Shown here: piece by piece, positions 26,985 through 34,992 of the stretch
Numbering within the stretch: the first letter of the stretch is position 1
Layout of the letters: each line of letters begins with the position of its first letter
Assembly (NCBI RefSeq): GCF_900103475.1
Contig: NZ_FNHG01000002.1
Span: forward strand, 248,001-312,000
DNA from: Maricaulis salignorans
Lineage (GTDB): Bacteria; Pseudomonadota; Alphaproteobacteria; Caulobacterales; Maricaulaceae
Direction of reading: 5' to 3'
DNA length: 64,000 bases
Made by a program: the position numbers and the translations under genes
The notes under the pieces: model-generated
Told to the model about the DNA's origin: nothing
The model's input: only the letters and a program-made list of their open reading frames with translations
Database searches by the model: none

Positions 26985-27308
26985 TCAGCCCGGCATCGAC
27001 ATGCCGGGTGGCAATTGCAGGCCGCCCGCGACGTCCTTCATTACGTCCTGCTGCATGGCTTCCATCTTGCGTTTGGCGTCATTATAGGCAGCCATCACCA
27101 GATCCTCGACCACTTCACCTTCGGTCGGGTTGAGCAGGGATGGGTCGATCGACAGGGCGCGCATTTCGCCCTTGCCGCTCAGGGTCAGCGTCACCAGTCC
27201 GGCACCGGCTTCACCGACCACCTGGCTGGCGGCGAGCTTTTCCTGCGCCTCGCCCATTTTCTGTTGCATGGCCTGAGCCTGCTTCATCAATCCCATCAAA
27301 TCGGTCAT
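26985..27308 (-). CDS. Nucleoid-associated protein YbaB/EbfC
   Basis: A 107-residue dimeric DNA-binding protein of the YbaB/EbfC family. It begins [18 protein letters not shown] and contains [23 protein letters not shown] near residues 37-60 and [18 protein letters not shown] near 69-86. It ends in a glycine/proline-rich tail. Its ATG overlaps the dnaX stop (ATGA), so it is translationally coupled to dnaX. Confidence 0.95.
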   Translation of the reverse strand: MTDLMGLMKQAQAMQQKMGEAQEKLAASQVVGEAGAGLVTLTLSGKGEMRALSIDPSLLNPTEGEVVEDLVMAAYNDAKRKMEAMQQDVMKDVAGGLQLPPGMSMPG

Positions 27309-29071
27309 GCGCGATTCTCCGCCTGGCTGCTCTCGTCATCGGGTTCGGTGGTCGGGGCGGCTTCAATCACGCGGACGATCTCGGCACCGGGAAAGAGACG
27401 CATCGCCTCCTCCACGGCCGGATCACTGCGGATATCGGCCATTCTTTCCTGCTTGCCACGCTGGCGGCGCTCCGACCAGGTCTCGCCGCCCTTGGCATTG
27501 GCGTCGGCCAGGATCATCCAGCGCGTCTCGGTCCATTCCTGCAAGCGCTTGGACAGGCGTTGTGCCAGATCAGAAGGCGCATCCTCGGCAGGCTGATAGG
27601 TCATCGCGCCGGGCTTGAAGGAGACCGGGCGGACACAGCGCTCGACATCGAGCTGCAGAATGATGTCGCGGCGCTCCTGCAGCATGGCGATCAGGGCTTC
27701 GAATGTGTCCGGGCCCTGCTGCACGTCCGCCGCTTCGTCCGTGTCGGACTCGACCTCAAGAACAGCTTCGGTACCGGCCGATACAGCGGCCGGCTCAGGC
27801 TTTCCCGGCGCCTCCCTGTCGGCCGAAGCCGGTGGCTGGCCCGCGAGCAAGCGAGCGGCGTCTTCCGGTGGAGGCAGCATGGAGGCCGCGACCAGGCGCA
27901 ATAAAGTCATCTCGGCAGCGGCCAGCGGATCGGGCGCGGTGCGGACATCATCAAGCGCGGTCAGCAGGATTTTCCATAAACGCGTCAGCTGGGCCAGGCT
28001 CTGGCTCTCGGCGATGGCGGCGAGGCGCTGCACGGTATCGGCAGCCTCACCCAGATCGGCGCCTGAACCCACCGCCTTCACGCGCGAGGCGGCGTGAACA
28101 TAATCGAGCAGATCACGGGTCACCACGACCGGGTCGCCGCCGGCATCATAGAGCGAGGTCAGTTCGGTCAGGGCTTCCTTGGTTCGGGCCCCCAGCGCAT
28201 GTTCGAGCAGATCGAGCACGCGGGCACGATCGGCCAGGCCGAGCATGTCCCGGATCTGGATCGCGGTCACCGGACCATCCGCCTCGGCGCCCTGGACAAT
28301 CGCCTGATCGAGCAGGGAGAGCCCGTCGCGCACCGAGCCTTCGGCGGCGCGGGAAATCAGTGACAGTCCGTCACGTTCGACCTGCGCCGATTCGAGACCG
28401 CAAATGCGCTCGAGATGATCGGTCAGCACTTCGCGATCAATCCGCTTGAGATCAAAGCGCTGGCAGCGCGACAACACCGTCACCGGAACCTTGCGGATCT
28501 CGGTGGTGGCGAAGATGAATTTGGCGTGCTCGGGCGGCTCCTCCAGCGTCTTCAACAGGGCGTTGAAGGCGGAGGTCGAGAGCATGTGGACCTCATCGAT
28601 GATGTAGACTTTATAGCGCGCCGACACCGGGGCGTAGCGCACGCCCTCGAGAATCTCGCGGATATCACCAACCCCGGTACGCGAGGCGGCATCCATCTCC
28701 ATCACATCGACATGGGCCGAGCGGGCGATGGCATCGCAATGCTCGCCGCGGACATCGAGCTTCATGGAGGGCTGGTTGATCTCGGCATTTCGGAAATTCA
28801 GCGCCCGCGCGATCAGCCGCGCCGTCGTCGTCTTGCCGATGCCGCGCACGCCGGTGAGCATATAGGCGTGAGCGATGCGACCCGCCGCGAAGGCATTGGT
28901 CAGCGTGCGCACCATGGCCGCCTGGCCAATCAGGTCTTCAAATGTGTCGGGACGGTATTTGCGCGCCAATACCTGGTAGCCGGGAACGGGGCCGGCCTTG
29001 GGCAGGTCGAGCCCCGGCATCAGCGCCTCCGCTGCGCCTGTCTCGTCGGATGGCAGCGGCGTATCGTCCAT
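27305..29071 (-). CDS. dnaX: DNA polymerase III subunits gamma and tau
   Basis: Clamp-loader ATPase of the replicative polymerase. It has 588 residues. Walker A is GVRGIGKTTTARLIARAL near residues 68-85, Walker B is VYIIDEVHML near 149-158, and sensor 1 is FIFATTEIRKVP, with the arginine finger in VLSRCQRFDLKRI. The four-cysteine zinc module of enteric DnaX is not present: only one cysteine (GEHCDAI) lies in that region. The start at 29071 is 68 bases from the 3' end of the SRP RNA. A tau-like C-terminal domain follows an acidic, proline-rich linker. Confidence 0.95.
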   Translation of the reverse strand: MDDTPLPSDETGAAEALMPGLDLPKAGPVPGYQVLARKYRPDTFEDLIGQAAMVRTLTNAFAAGRIAHAYMLTGVRGIGKTTTARLIARALNFRNAEINQPSMKLDVRGEHCDAIARSAHVDVMEMDAASRTGVGDIREILEGVRYAPVSARYKVYIIDEVHMLSTSAFNALLKTLEEPPEHAKFIFATTEIRKVPVTVLSRCQRFDLKRIDREVLTDHLERICGLESAQVERDGLSLISRAAEGSVRDGLSLLDQAIVQGAEADGPVTAIQIRDMLGLADRARVLDLLEHALGARTKEALTELTSLYDAGGDPVVVTRDLLDYVHAASRVKAVGSGADLGEAADTVQRLAAIAESQSLAQLTRLWKILLTALDDVRTAPDPLAAAEMTLLRLVAASMLPPPEDAARLLAGQPPASADREAPGKPEPAAVSAGTEAVLEVESDTDEAADVQQGPDTFEALIAMLQERRDIILQLDVERCVRPVSFKPGAMTYQPAEDAPSDLAQRLSKRLQEWTETRWMILADANAKGGETWSERRQRGKQERMADIRSDPAVEEAMRLFPGAEIVRVIEAAPTTEPDDESSQAENRA

Positions 29072-29138
29072 ATCGGCTCGCTTGATTGATAATCGAGTGC
29101 CTGAAAGTCGGGCTGCGCGGGGCTCAGTGCGCTGGTGC

Positions 29139-29242
29139 GCGTGGAAGACCGGACAGCGACCCGTGCCAAAACTCGTTACGGCTGCTTCCTTCCGGACCTG
29201 ACCGGGTTGGCGAGGAGCTCGTCCACCGCCGATCTTCCACGC
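29139..29242 (-). ncRNA. ffs: Signal recognition particle RNA, small bacterial type
   Basis: On the minus strand the ends GCGTGGAAGATCGG and CCGGTCTTCCACGC pair into a terminal helix. The apical domain carries the invariant GGTCAGGTCCGGAAGGAAGC with its GGAA tetraloop and asymmetric bulge. Total length is about 104 bases. It lies just upstream of dnaX, a common arrangement. Confidence 0.95.
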
Positions 29243-29244
29243 TC

Positions 29245-29273
29245 TATATCGCAAGCCGGACGTCATGGTGCAA
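29245..29273 (-). promoter_or_regulatory. Promoter of the SRP RNA
   Basis: On the minus strand TTGCAC (29273-29268), a 17-base spacer and GATATA (29250-29245) end two or three bases before the helix of the RNA. It lies immediately behind the stop of the 73-residue gene at 29283. Confidence 0.6.
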
Positions 29274-29282
29274 GTCGTGGCG

Positions 29283-29504
29283 TCACTGCGGGCGGTGAAA
29301 ACTGCCCTCACCCATGCGCGCCGCGGCACCGAGGAAACTCGCATGATCGTCGAGCACCGCGATCAGGGCGTCATCGCCACCCGAGGAGACCAACAAATCC
29401 CGCCAATAGCTGGTGACACGCGCCTGGGTCTCCAGCCAGTCCCGCACCGCAAGATCGGCTTGCCCGGCCTGTAAATCCGCATTGGCTTGCAGGGAATGCT
29501 TCAT
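29283..29504 (-). CDS. Small protein of 73 residues behind a Fur-like promoter
   Basis: A 73-residue protein of unknown function. It begins MKHSLQANADLQAGQADLAV and ends GEGSFHRPQ. It is soluble and mostly helical by composition, with VRDWLETQARVTSYWRDLL in the middle. AGGAGG lies eight to nine bases before the ATG, an unusually strong ribosome site. A promoter with a Fur-like box in its spacer is at 29526-29554, so iron-responsive expression is likely. It sits between the SRP RNA promoter and the beta-CASP nuclease gene. I do not know a family for it. Confidence 0.75.
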   Translation of the reverse strand: MKHSLQANADLQAGQADLAVRDWLETQARVTSYWRDLLVSSGGDDALIAVLDDHASFLGAAARMGEGSFHRPQ

Positions 29505-29525
29505 GGTTCTTACCTCCTGCCGCGA

Positions 29526-29554
29526 ATTAAATTGCGAATCGTTCTCAAAAGCAA
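29526..29554 (-). promoter_or_regulatory. Promoter with Fur-like box in the spacer
   Basis: On the minus strand TTGCTT (29554-29549) and TTTAAT (29531-29526) are exactly 17 bases apart. The spacer holds TGAGAACGATTCGCA (29547-29533), a 7-1-7 near-palindrome matching the Fur pattern TGATAATNATTATCA at 10 of 14 arm positions. A repressor bound there would block the polymerase. Confidence 0.6.
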
Positions 29555-29662
29555 GCGCCGCAGGCGGAGAATTCTTTCGACAGCCCGCAGCATATTGATA
29601 CGCTTACTGAACCTGCCACGACCGCCCACTGCCCATTTCCCTGTGATGCATCGGAGATCCGT

Positions 29663-31027
29663 TTGACCCAGATGAGCCTGACCTGCATGGGCGCCGCCGG
29701 CACCGTCACCGGTTCACGGCACCTGATCGAGGCGGACGGAAAGCGCATCCTGCTTGATTGCGGCATGTTCCAGGGCCGGCGTGATATCCGCACCCGCAAT
29801 TGGGAGCCCTTCCCTGTCGCGCCGTATTCAATCGACAAGGTGGTACTGTCCCACGCCCATATGGATCATTCCGGCTATGTGCCGCGGCTGATCCGCGATG
29901 GCTATGCCGGCGAGATCCTGTGCTCACCGCCGACGGTTGATTTGTGCGGCATCCTTCTGCCCGATAGCGGCTATCTGCAGGAACGCGACGCCGAATACGC
30001 CAATCGCAAGAAATTCTCCCGCCATGAGCCGGCGCTGCCACTCTACACCGAGGACGAGGCGGAAGCTTCGATGGAACGGTTCCGCGAGGTCGAGTTCGGC
30101 ATCGAAACCGATATCGGCCATGGCGCGCAGCTGAAGCTTCGTCGCGCTGGCCACATCCTGGGCGCTGCGACGGTCGAGCTGAAATGGCATGGCCGCACCA
30201 TCGCGTTTTCCGGTGATCTGGGACGCTATGATGACCCCGTCCTGTTCGATCCGGACCCCATCGGGCAGGCCGACTACCTGCTGCTGGAAACCACCTATGG
30301 CGACCGGCTGCACGGCCAGGGCGATCCCGGCGAATTACTGGCCGATATCGTCGAGCGCACCACGGCACGCGGCGGCACCGTGGTCATCCCCTCCTTCGCG
30401 GTCGGGCGGGCGCAATTGCTGACCTATTATCTCTGGAAGATGAAAAAGGCCGGCCGACTGCAATCGGTGCCGGTTTATCTCGACAGTCCGATGGCGATCA
30501 ATGCCAGCGCCATTCTGCGGCGGCATTTCGGCGACCACCGGATCTCGCCCGGCGATGCCGACGAGATCGGTGACATGGTGAATTACGTTCGCGAGACCGA
30601 AGACTCCAAGACCCTCACCATCGATAAAATGCCCAAGGTGATCATCTCCGCCAGCGGCATGGCGACAGGTGGACGCATTCTGCACCATCTCAAGGCCTAT
30701 GCCCCGGACCCGCGCAATACGATCGTCATTTCCGGCTTCCAGGCACCGGGAACGCCCGGCGCAATGCTGGTGGCGGGAGCCGACACGCTGCGTATTCACG
30801 GCCGCAATGTCCCGATCCAGGCGGAGGTCGAGGAAATCTCCATGCTCTCGGCCCATGCCGATACCGACGAGTTGATGCGATGGCTGGGCGGTTTCAAACG
30901 CCCCCCGCGCCAGACCTTCCTTGTACATGGCGAGCCGGACTCCTCACAGGCCATGCGCGAACGGATCGAGCGGGAACTGGGCTGGTCCTGTGCCATCCCC
31001 GGCCATCTCGACCGCTTCGAGCTGTGA
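29663..31027 (+). CDS. MBL-fold beta-CASP RNA-processing exonuclease
   Basis: A 454-residue metallo-beta-lactamase nuclease of the CPSF/beta-CASP type, predicted to cut RNA in the cytosol. Metal site: SHAHMDHSGY near residues 72-81, GHILGAATVELKW near 163-175 and FSGDLGRYDDP near 180-190. Beta-CASP motifs: YLDSPMA, SASGMATGGRILHHL and SAHADTDEL near 394-402. GGAG precedes the TTG at 29663 by six bases; an ATG at 29672 is 15 bases away. I therefore prefer the TTG start, three residues earlier. Confidence 0.92.
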   Translation: MTQMSLTCMGAAGTVTGSRHLIEADGKRILLDCGMFQGRRDIRTRNWEPFPVAPYSIDKVVLSHAHMDHSGYVPRLIRDGYAGEILCSPPTVDLCGILLPDSGYLQERDAEYANRKKFSRHEPALPLYTEDEAEASMERFREVEFGIETDIGHGAQLKLRRAGHILGAATVELKWHGRTIAFSGDLGRYDDPVLFDPDPIGQADYLLLETTYGDRLHGQGDPGELLADIVERTTARGGTVVIPSFAVGRAQLLTYYLWKMKKAGRLQSVPVYLDSPMAINASAILRRHFGDHRISPGDADEIGDMVNYVRETEDSKTLTIDKMPKVIISASGMATGGRILHHLKAYAPDPRNTIVISGFQAPGTPGAMLVAGADTLRIHGRNVPIQAEVEEISMLSAHADTDELMRWLGGFKRPPRQTFLVHGEPDSSQAMRERIERELGWSCAIPGHLDRFEL

Positions 31028-31123
31028 GCCCCGCTGCCCGTTGAAGCTGACCTGGAACCCTAGTAAGGCAGTCGGAGCGAAATCCTCGCCCCGCCGCCTG
31101 CCCCTCCAAGCCCGGATCCTGCC

Positions 31124-32047
31124 ATGAGTGACCGTTCCATCCTGATCAATCGCCCCCCGCTGGTGTTTGCCGGGTCGCCACTGGATCGCGGGGAGCTTTT
31201 GCGCCGCGACCGAGACAAGCTCGCCGCCCAGGCCAAACGTGAGAATGCCTGGACAATGGTGTTGTTCCGGGGCCTGCCCGCGATGGCCGGAGAGGACGGG
31301 CTGGGCTGGATGAAGCTCGACGAATGCGCCCGCCTTTATGGCCCGGCCTTGTTGCAGATCTATCTCGGCGAATTGCGGGGCGATCCGGTTTTCGCCACCG
31401 AACTGGCCCAGAAGCCGCCGGCCGAGGCCGGTCTCGCCTTCATGGATGCGCGCCAGGCGGCCATGGCTTTGAGCCAGAGCGAGGCTGCGATCTTCGCTCA
31501 CGCCAAGGCGCTGCTGGCCTGGCATGAGCGCCACGGGTTCTGCGCCAATTGCGGCCTGGCCACAGAGATCGTTTGCGGCGGCGCGAAACGGGTCTGTGGC
31601 GGTTGCCAGGCCGAGCATTTCCCCCGAGTCGATCCCGTGGTGATCATGCTCGCCACTGATGGCGAAAACTGCCTGCTCGGACGGCAGGCCAGCTGGCCCC
31701 CGGGGATCTGGTCAGCCCTGGCCGGTTTCGTCGAGCCGGCGGAAACCATCGAGGAAGCCTGCGCCCGCGAATTGCAGGAGGAGGCGGGTGTCATCGCCGA
31801 CATCGCCGCCATCCGCTATGTCATGACACAACCCTGGCCCTTCCCCTCCTCCATGATGGTCGGCCTGGTCGCGCCGGTTACCCACGCCACGGTCAAGGTC
31901 GATCAGCACGAGTTGGAGGATGCGCGCTGGTTCAGCCGCGATGAGGTCCGCGCCATGCTCATCGGCCACCATCCCGACGCCCAGTTGCCACCATCTGTCG
32001 CCATCGCCCGGCGCCTGGTGGAATTATGGGCTGACGGGGAAATCTGA
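31124..32047 (+). CDS. nudC: NADH pyrophosphatase / NAD-cap hydrolase NudC
   Basis: Nudix hydrolase that splits NADH and removes NAD caps from RNA. It has 307 residues. A zinc ribbon (CANCGLATE ... CGGCQAEHFPR, about residues 140-168) precedes the Nudix box GFVEPAETIEEACARELQEE, continuing AGV, at about 204-226. The C-terminal SQPWPFPSSMM-like segment reads TQPWPFPSSMMVG, the NudC marker. A bidirectional terminator follows the stop. Confidence 0.95.
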   Translation: MSDRSILINRPPLVFAGSPLDRGELLRRDRDKLAAQAKRENAWTMVLFRGLPAMAGEDGLGWMKLDECARLYGPALLQIYLGELRGDPVFATELAQKPPAEAGLAFMDARQAAMALSQSEAAIFAHAKALLAWHERHGFCANCGLATEIVCGGAKRVCGGCQAEHFPRVDPVVIMLATDGENCLLGRQASWPPGIWSALAGFVEPAETIEEACARELQEEAGVIADIAAIRYVMTQPWPFPSSMMVGLVAPVTHATVKVDQHELEDARWFSRDEVRAMLIGHHPDAQLPPSVAIARRLVELWADGEI

Positions 32048-32065
32048 GTCCCGCAGACGCAAAAA

Positions 32066-32094
32066 GGGCCGCACGCTCAGCGTACGGCCCTCTT
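32066..32094. terminator. Bidirectional terminator between nudC and the OMP gene
   Basis: GGGCCGCACGC (32066-32076), loop TCA, then GCGTACGGCCC (32080-32090): an 11-bp stem with one mismatch. A run of A lies to the left and TCTTC to the right, so it can serve both convergent genes. Confidence 0.75.
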
Positions 32095-32114
32095 CTGCAG
32101 TCTGATCGGGGCGA

Positions 32115-32639
32115 TTAGCCGCCGAAGCGACGCACATAGCTGATGCCATAAACGTCGGAGCTGCCACCACCATCATAATCGAAATTGGTGTAGTCTAGGC
32201 GGACGCCATTGCGGCTGTCGAACAGGTACTCGCCGCCAATGCCGTAGGCCCAGGCGTCGGAATCGGCGCTGGCCGAGAAGCCCGCGACGCTCGCGTCGAT
32301 CTGGGTGTTGGTGTAGCCGGCACGCAGGAAGACATTGCCGTGCTCATTGCTGAACGGACGGATCACGCCGAACACGCCAACGGCATAGTCGAGGCTGACA
32401 TCAGCGGTAATGCCGAGCTCGGTCACGCTGTCATCGCCAACACCGATATTGGCCTGGCCTTCGACGCCGAAGTACTGGTTGAAGTCATAGCGACCACGAA
32501 GCACAACGGAATCAAGGTCAACGCCGTCACCGCTGAAGCGCTCATAGCCGGCGCCGAGGGTGTAGCTCGCATCCTGGGCCTGCGCGATCGAACCGATTGC
32601 GAGAGCCGAGAGGGAAGCGGCGATAATGGAACGCATCAT
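32115..32639 (-). CDS. Outer-membrane beta-barrel protein
   Basis: A 174-residue exported protein. The signal peptide MMRSIIAASLSALAIGSIAQA is followed by alternating beta-strand sequence. Examples are YTLGAGYERFSG, VVLRGRYDFNQYFGVEGQAN, VFLRAGYTNTQI and the C-terminal strand SDVYGISYVRRFGG. Size and strand count suggest an eight-stranded OmpA/Opa-like barrel. The start at 32639 has GAGG about 11 bases upstream; a longer frame to 32717 would bury the signal peptide. A small hairpin (GCACGC-GATAT-GCGTGC, 32673-32689) lies in its leader. Confidence 0.85.
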   Translation of the reverse strand: MMRSIIAASLSALAIGSIAQAQDASYTLGAGYERFSGDGVDLDSVVLRGRYDFNQYFGVEGQANIGVGDDSVTELGITADVSLDYAVGVFGVIRPFSNEHGNVFLRAGYTNTQIDASVAGFSASADSDAWAYGIGGEYLFDSRNGVRLDYTNFDYDGGGSSDVYGISYVRRFGG

Positions 32640-32976
32640 GTTGTTTTGAACCTCAGATAACATTTTCGTAATGCACGCGATATGCGTGCGGTTGAGAGCT
32701 CTCATTTCGGTCTGCAATCCGGTATTTTCAAGGCAGGGATTAAGGCGCTTCCGTGGCAGATGCAGCGCCCGACATTTGCGCGCATGTCACCATGACCAGG
32801 CATGTGGGGGCCGTGTTTTGCGGCTGCAAGCGCGCCGCAGATATTGCACCCCGCCTCCCGACCGCACAAAATGCGGCGCGATACCGCATGCACAGGAACG
32901 CGCTAGCCTGTTGCCTGTAAGCGCGGCGCATGCCAAACACGGCTCAACTTTCGGCTAAATCATAACGGGGGCGTCG
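32640..32976. other. 337-base divergent intergenic region
   Basis: It separates the OMP gene (minus) and the cytochrome c gene (plus). Two short open frames cross it (95 and 63 codons) but neither looks like protein. I see only the small GCACGC/GCGTGC hairpin and no convincing promoter pair; both promoters presumably lie here. Confidence 0.5.
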
Positions 32977-33687
32977 ATGGGCGATCTCTTCTTCAACAAG
33001 ATTGCTGGCGTCATTATTGGCGGCATTCTTGCCATCCTGGCGATCACAGAACTCGGGCACATGCTGGTGAAATCCCATGCCGCCGAGGAACTGACGGCTG
33101 AGAACACAGCTTATCCGGTTGACTGGGCAGCGCTTGAGAGCGGCGGGTCCGCCTCGCAGGAAGCTGTTGTGGAAGGTCCAACCGATTACGGCCTTCTGCT
33201 GGCCAGTGCCGATATCGGTGCCGGCGAACGCGTCGCCCGTCGTTGTCAGTCCTGCCATAATTTCGAGAATGGCGGCGCCGACGGTACCGGCCCTCATCTC
33301 TGGGGCGTGGTTGGCCGCGCCGTCGCATCGGCAGCGGGCTTCAGCTATTCCGAGGCTCTCAATAGCCTGGGTGGCGATTGGGGTTATGCCGAGCTTGATG
33401 GCTATCTCGAGCGCCCATCCGCCTATGCACCGGGCACCGCGATGACCTTCGCCGGATTGCGCGATGAAGGCCAGCGCATGGACCTGATCGCTTATCTGCG
33501 CAGCCTGTCGGACACACCGATGGCCCTGCCCGATCCGCTGCCGGCGGACGCGCCGGATGCTGTGGAAGCTGCCATGACCGATACCATGGACGCGGTGGAA
33601 ATGCCTGCGGCGCAGGATGCGACCGAGCCGATGGAAACAGCCATCGACGAGGCAGCCCCCGCCGAGCTCCCGACTGACGGCCAATAA
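32977..33687 (+). CDS. Membrane-anchored cytochrome c (c552/CycM-like)
   Basis: A 236-residue class I c-type cytochrome held by an N-terminal helix (IAGVIIGGILAILAITEL). The haem site is CQSCH at about residues 89-93, with the family GTGPHLWGVVGR downstream and the axial methionine in PGTAMTFAG near 152. After about residue 180 comes an acidic, methionine- and alanine-rich tail with repeated DA and PMET-type units, longer than in mitochondrial homologues. It likely passes electrons from the bc1 complex to the terminal oxidase. A strong terminator follows. Confidence 0.92.
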   Translation: MGDLFFNKIAGVIIGGILAILAITELGHMLVKSHAAEELTAENTAYPVDWAALESGGSASQEAVVEGPTDYGLLLASADIGAGERVARRCQSCHNFENGGADGTGPHLWGVVGRAVASAAGFSYSEALNSLGGDWGYAELDGYLERPSAYAPGTAMTFAGLRDEGQRMDLIAYLRSLSDTPMALPDPLPADAPDAVEAAMTDTMDAVEMPAAQDATEPMETAIDEAAPAELPTDGQ

Positions 33688-33713
33688 GGCCTGATCGGAT
33701 TGATTACAAAAAA

Positions 33714-33749
33714 GGCCCCCGGAACGCCTGTTCCGGGGGCCTTTTTTTT
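33714..33749. terminator. Strong intrinsic terminator
   Basis: GGCCCCCGGAAC, loop GCCT, GTTCCGGGGGCC: a perfect 12-bp stem followed by eight T, with six A on the other side. It terminates the cytochrome c gene and could also serve the convergent NlpC/P60 gene. Confidence 0.93.
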
Positions 33750-33766
33750 CGTCTGGACGCCCGGCT

Positions 33767-34618
33767 TCAGGCCTGCCGGTAAATCGCCCGCACCGGGGCA
33801 TGAGCCTCACGGATGCGGCGTTCAGCCGCCGCGAATTCTTCGAGCGTGACATCCATCCAATGGCCATTGGCATGCAGCAGGTGTTCGCTATCAGTCATGA
33901 TACCGACATGGCCCGGCCAGAACACGATATCGCCGCGCTGGCGCTCCGGACGACCTGTCACATCACGCCAGTGCGCGGCCAGATGCGCCTCCTGCTGATC
34001 GGAATCGCGCGGCAACGCTGTACCAGCCGCCAGCAGTGCCATCTGCACCAGGCCGGAGCAATCCAGTCCGAGGCTTTCCTTGCCGCCCCACAAATAGGGC
34101 GCCCCGAGGAAGGATTCGGCGACGGCGACGAAATCGCCGGCCTGTTCGTCAAGCGTCGCGCAATGCGGCACGAACACCCAGCCCAGACCGATCGCCTCGA
34201 CGTAACGGCTTTCGCGGCGTCCGGCTCTGAAACTGCAATTGAGCGACAGCAGAAGATTGGGTTCGGACTTCAGATCGGGCCTGGAGAAGGCATAGGTGCG
34301 CAGCGCCGTGACACGATGGTCGACCGCCTCGACCTCCGTGCTCAGGGCCAGCAAATCAACCCAGCCGACAAAACCGTCGGCCCGGGAAAAGCCCCAGCCC
34401 CAGCCGTCCTTCTCCTCGAGCAGGGCAAAGATATCGCCGGCCAATAGCTGATCATCCACGGCCCCGTCGGCTTCAGGCGTGCGGCGGATCGGGACCGAAG
34501 CGGCAATCGCCTGATAATCGACCGGTTCGACAAAGCGCGCCGCCTCGACCTGCCCCTTCAGATGGGCAGCGGCGAGGTCCGGGCGTGCGGGTGTGAGGCG
34601 GGGATCCAGAGCGGGCAT
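33767..34618 (-). CDS. NlpC/P60 family cysteine peptidase with SH3-like domains
   Basis: A 283-residue C40 peptidase, probably cutting gamma-D-glutamyl bonds in peptidoglycan peptides. The N-terminal 150 residues contain SH3b-like segments (ASVPIRRTPEADG, DGWGWGFSRADGFVGWVD). The catalytic domain begins near 165: cysteine in LDCSGLVQ (about 188), histidine in PGHVGIM (about 238) and polar residue in HANGHWMD (about 252). No clear signal peptide is visible. It overlaps the MarR gene by about 60 bases and is convergent with the cytochrome gene. Confidence 0.9.
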   Translation of the reverse strand: MPALDPRLTPARPDLAAAHLKGQVEAARFVEPVDYQAIAASVPIRRTPEADGAVDDQLLAGDIFALLEEKDGWGWGFSRADGFVGWVDLLALSTEVEAVDHRVTALRTYAFSRPDLKSEPNLLLSLNCSFRAGRRESRYVEAIGLGWVFVPHCATLDEQAGDFVAVAESFLGAPYLWGGKESLGLDCSGLVQMALLAAGTALPRDSDQQEAHLAAHWRDVTGRPERQRGDIVFWPGHVGIMTDSEHLLHANGHWMDVTLEEFAAAERRIREAHAPVRAIYRQA

Positions 34619-34959
34619 GCGGCGGTCTCCTCGGCGCGATGAGCAACGGTTTCGCCGTAATCGTACAGAAACACGGCGCCTTTGACAGTCCGATGCACCG
34701 AGACATCGCGCCGGTCGGCCTGGTCGCGCTTGCGCCGGATAAAGCCATGGCGTTCCAGCACATCGAGCGCCCGGGTCACGGCCGGTTTCGGCAGGTCGAG
34801 CGCCTGCGCCAGTTCGCGCACGCTATGGGGGCCCGGTCGCATGAAGATCGCCAGCAGGAGTGCGAACTGGCGCGCAGTGAGATCGGCCGCAGCCCCGCGC
34901 ACGGCATCCGCCGAGACGCGTCTCATCATCTCAAGCGAGGACATCGCCTGCGAAGCCAT
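34558..34959 (-). CDS. MarR-like winged-helix regulator
   Basis: A 133-residue DNA-binding protein. AADLTARQFALLLAIFMRPG is followed by the helix-turn-helix SVRELAQALDLPKPAVTRAL at about residues 46-65. The wing RKRDQADRRDVSVHRTVKG follows. The last 20 residues, reading into the NlpC/P60 gene, are proline-rich and probably unstructured. The two genes overlap by 61 bases and are likely co-transcribed. Target genes are not apparent. Confidence 0.85.
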   Translation of the reverse strand: MASQAMSSLEMMRRVSADAVRGAAADLTARQFALLLAIFMRPGPHSVRELAQALDLPKPAVTRALDVLERHGFIRRKRDQADRRDVSVHRTVKGAVFLYDYGETVAHRAEETAACPLWIPASHPHARTSPLPI

Positions 34960-34992
34960 AGTGCAACCCTGAAACCCGTGATCGAATCGGGC

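Noticed and set aside
32671-32958. 95-codon plus-strand frame in the OMP/cytochrome intergenic region
   Set aside because: Arginine- and cysteine-rich translation, no ribosome site, conflicting with promoters that must lie there.
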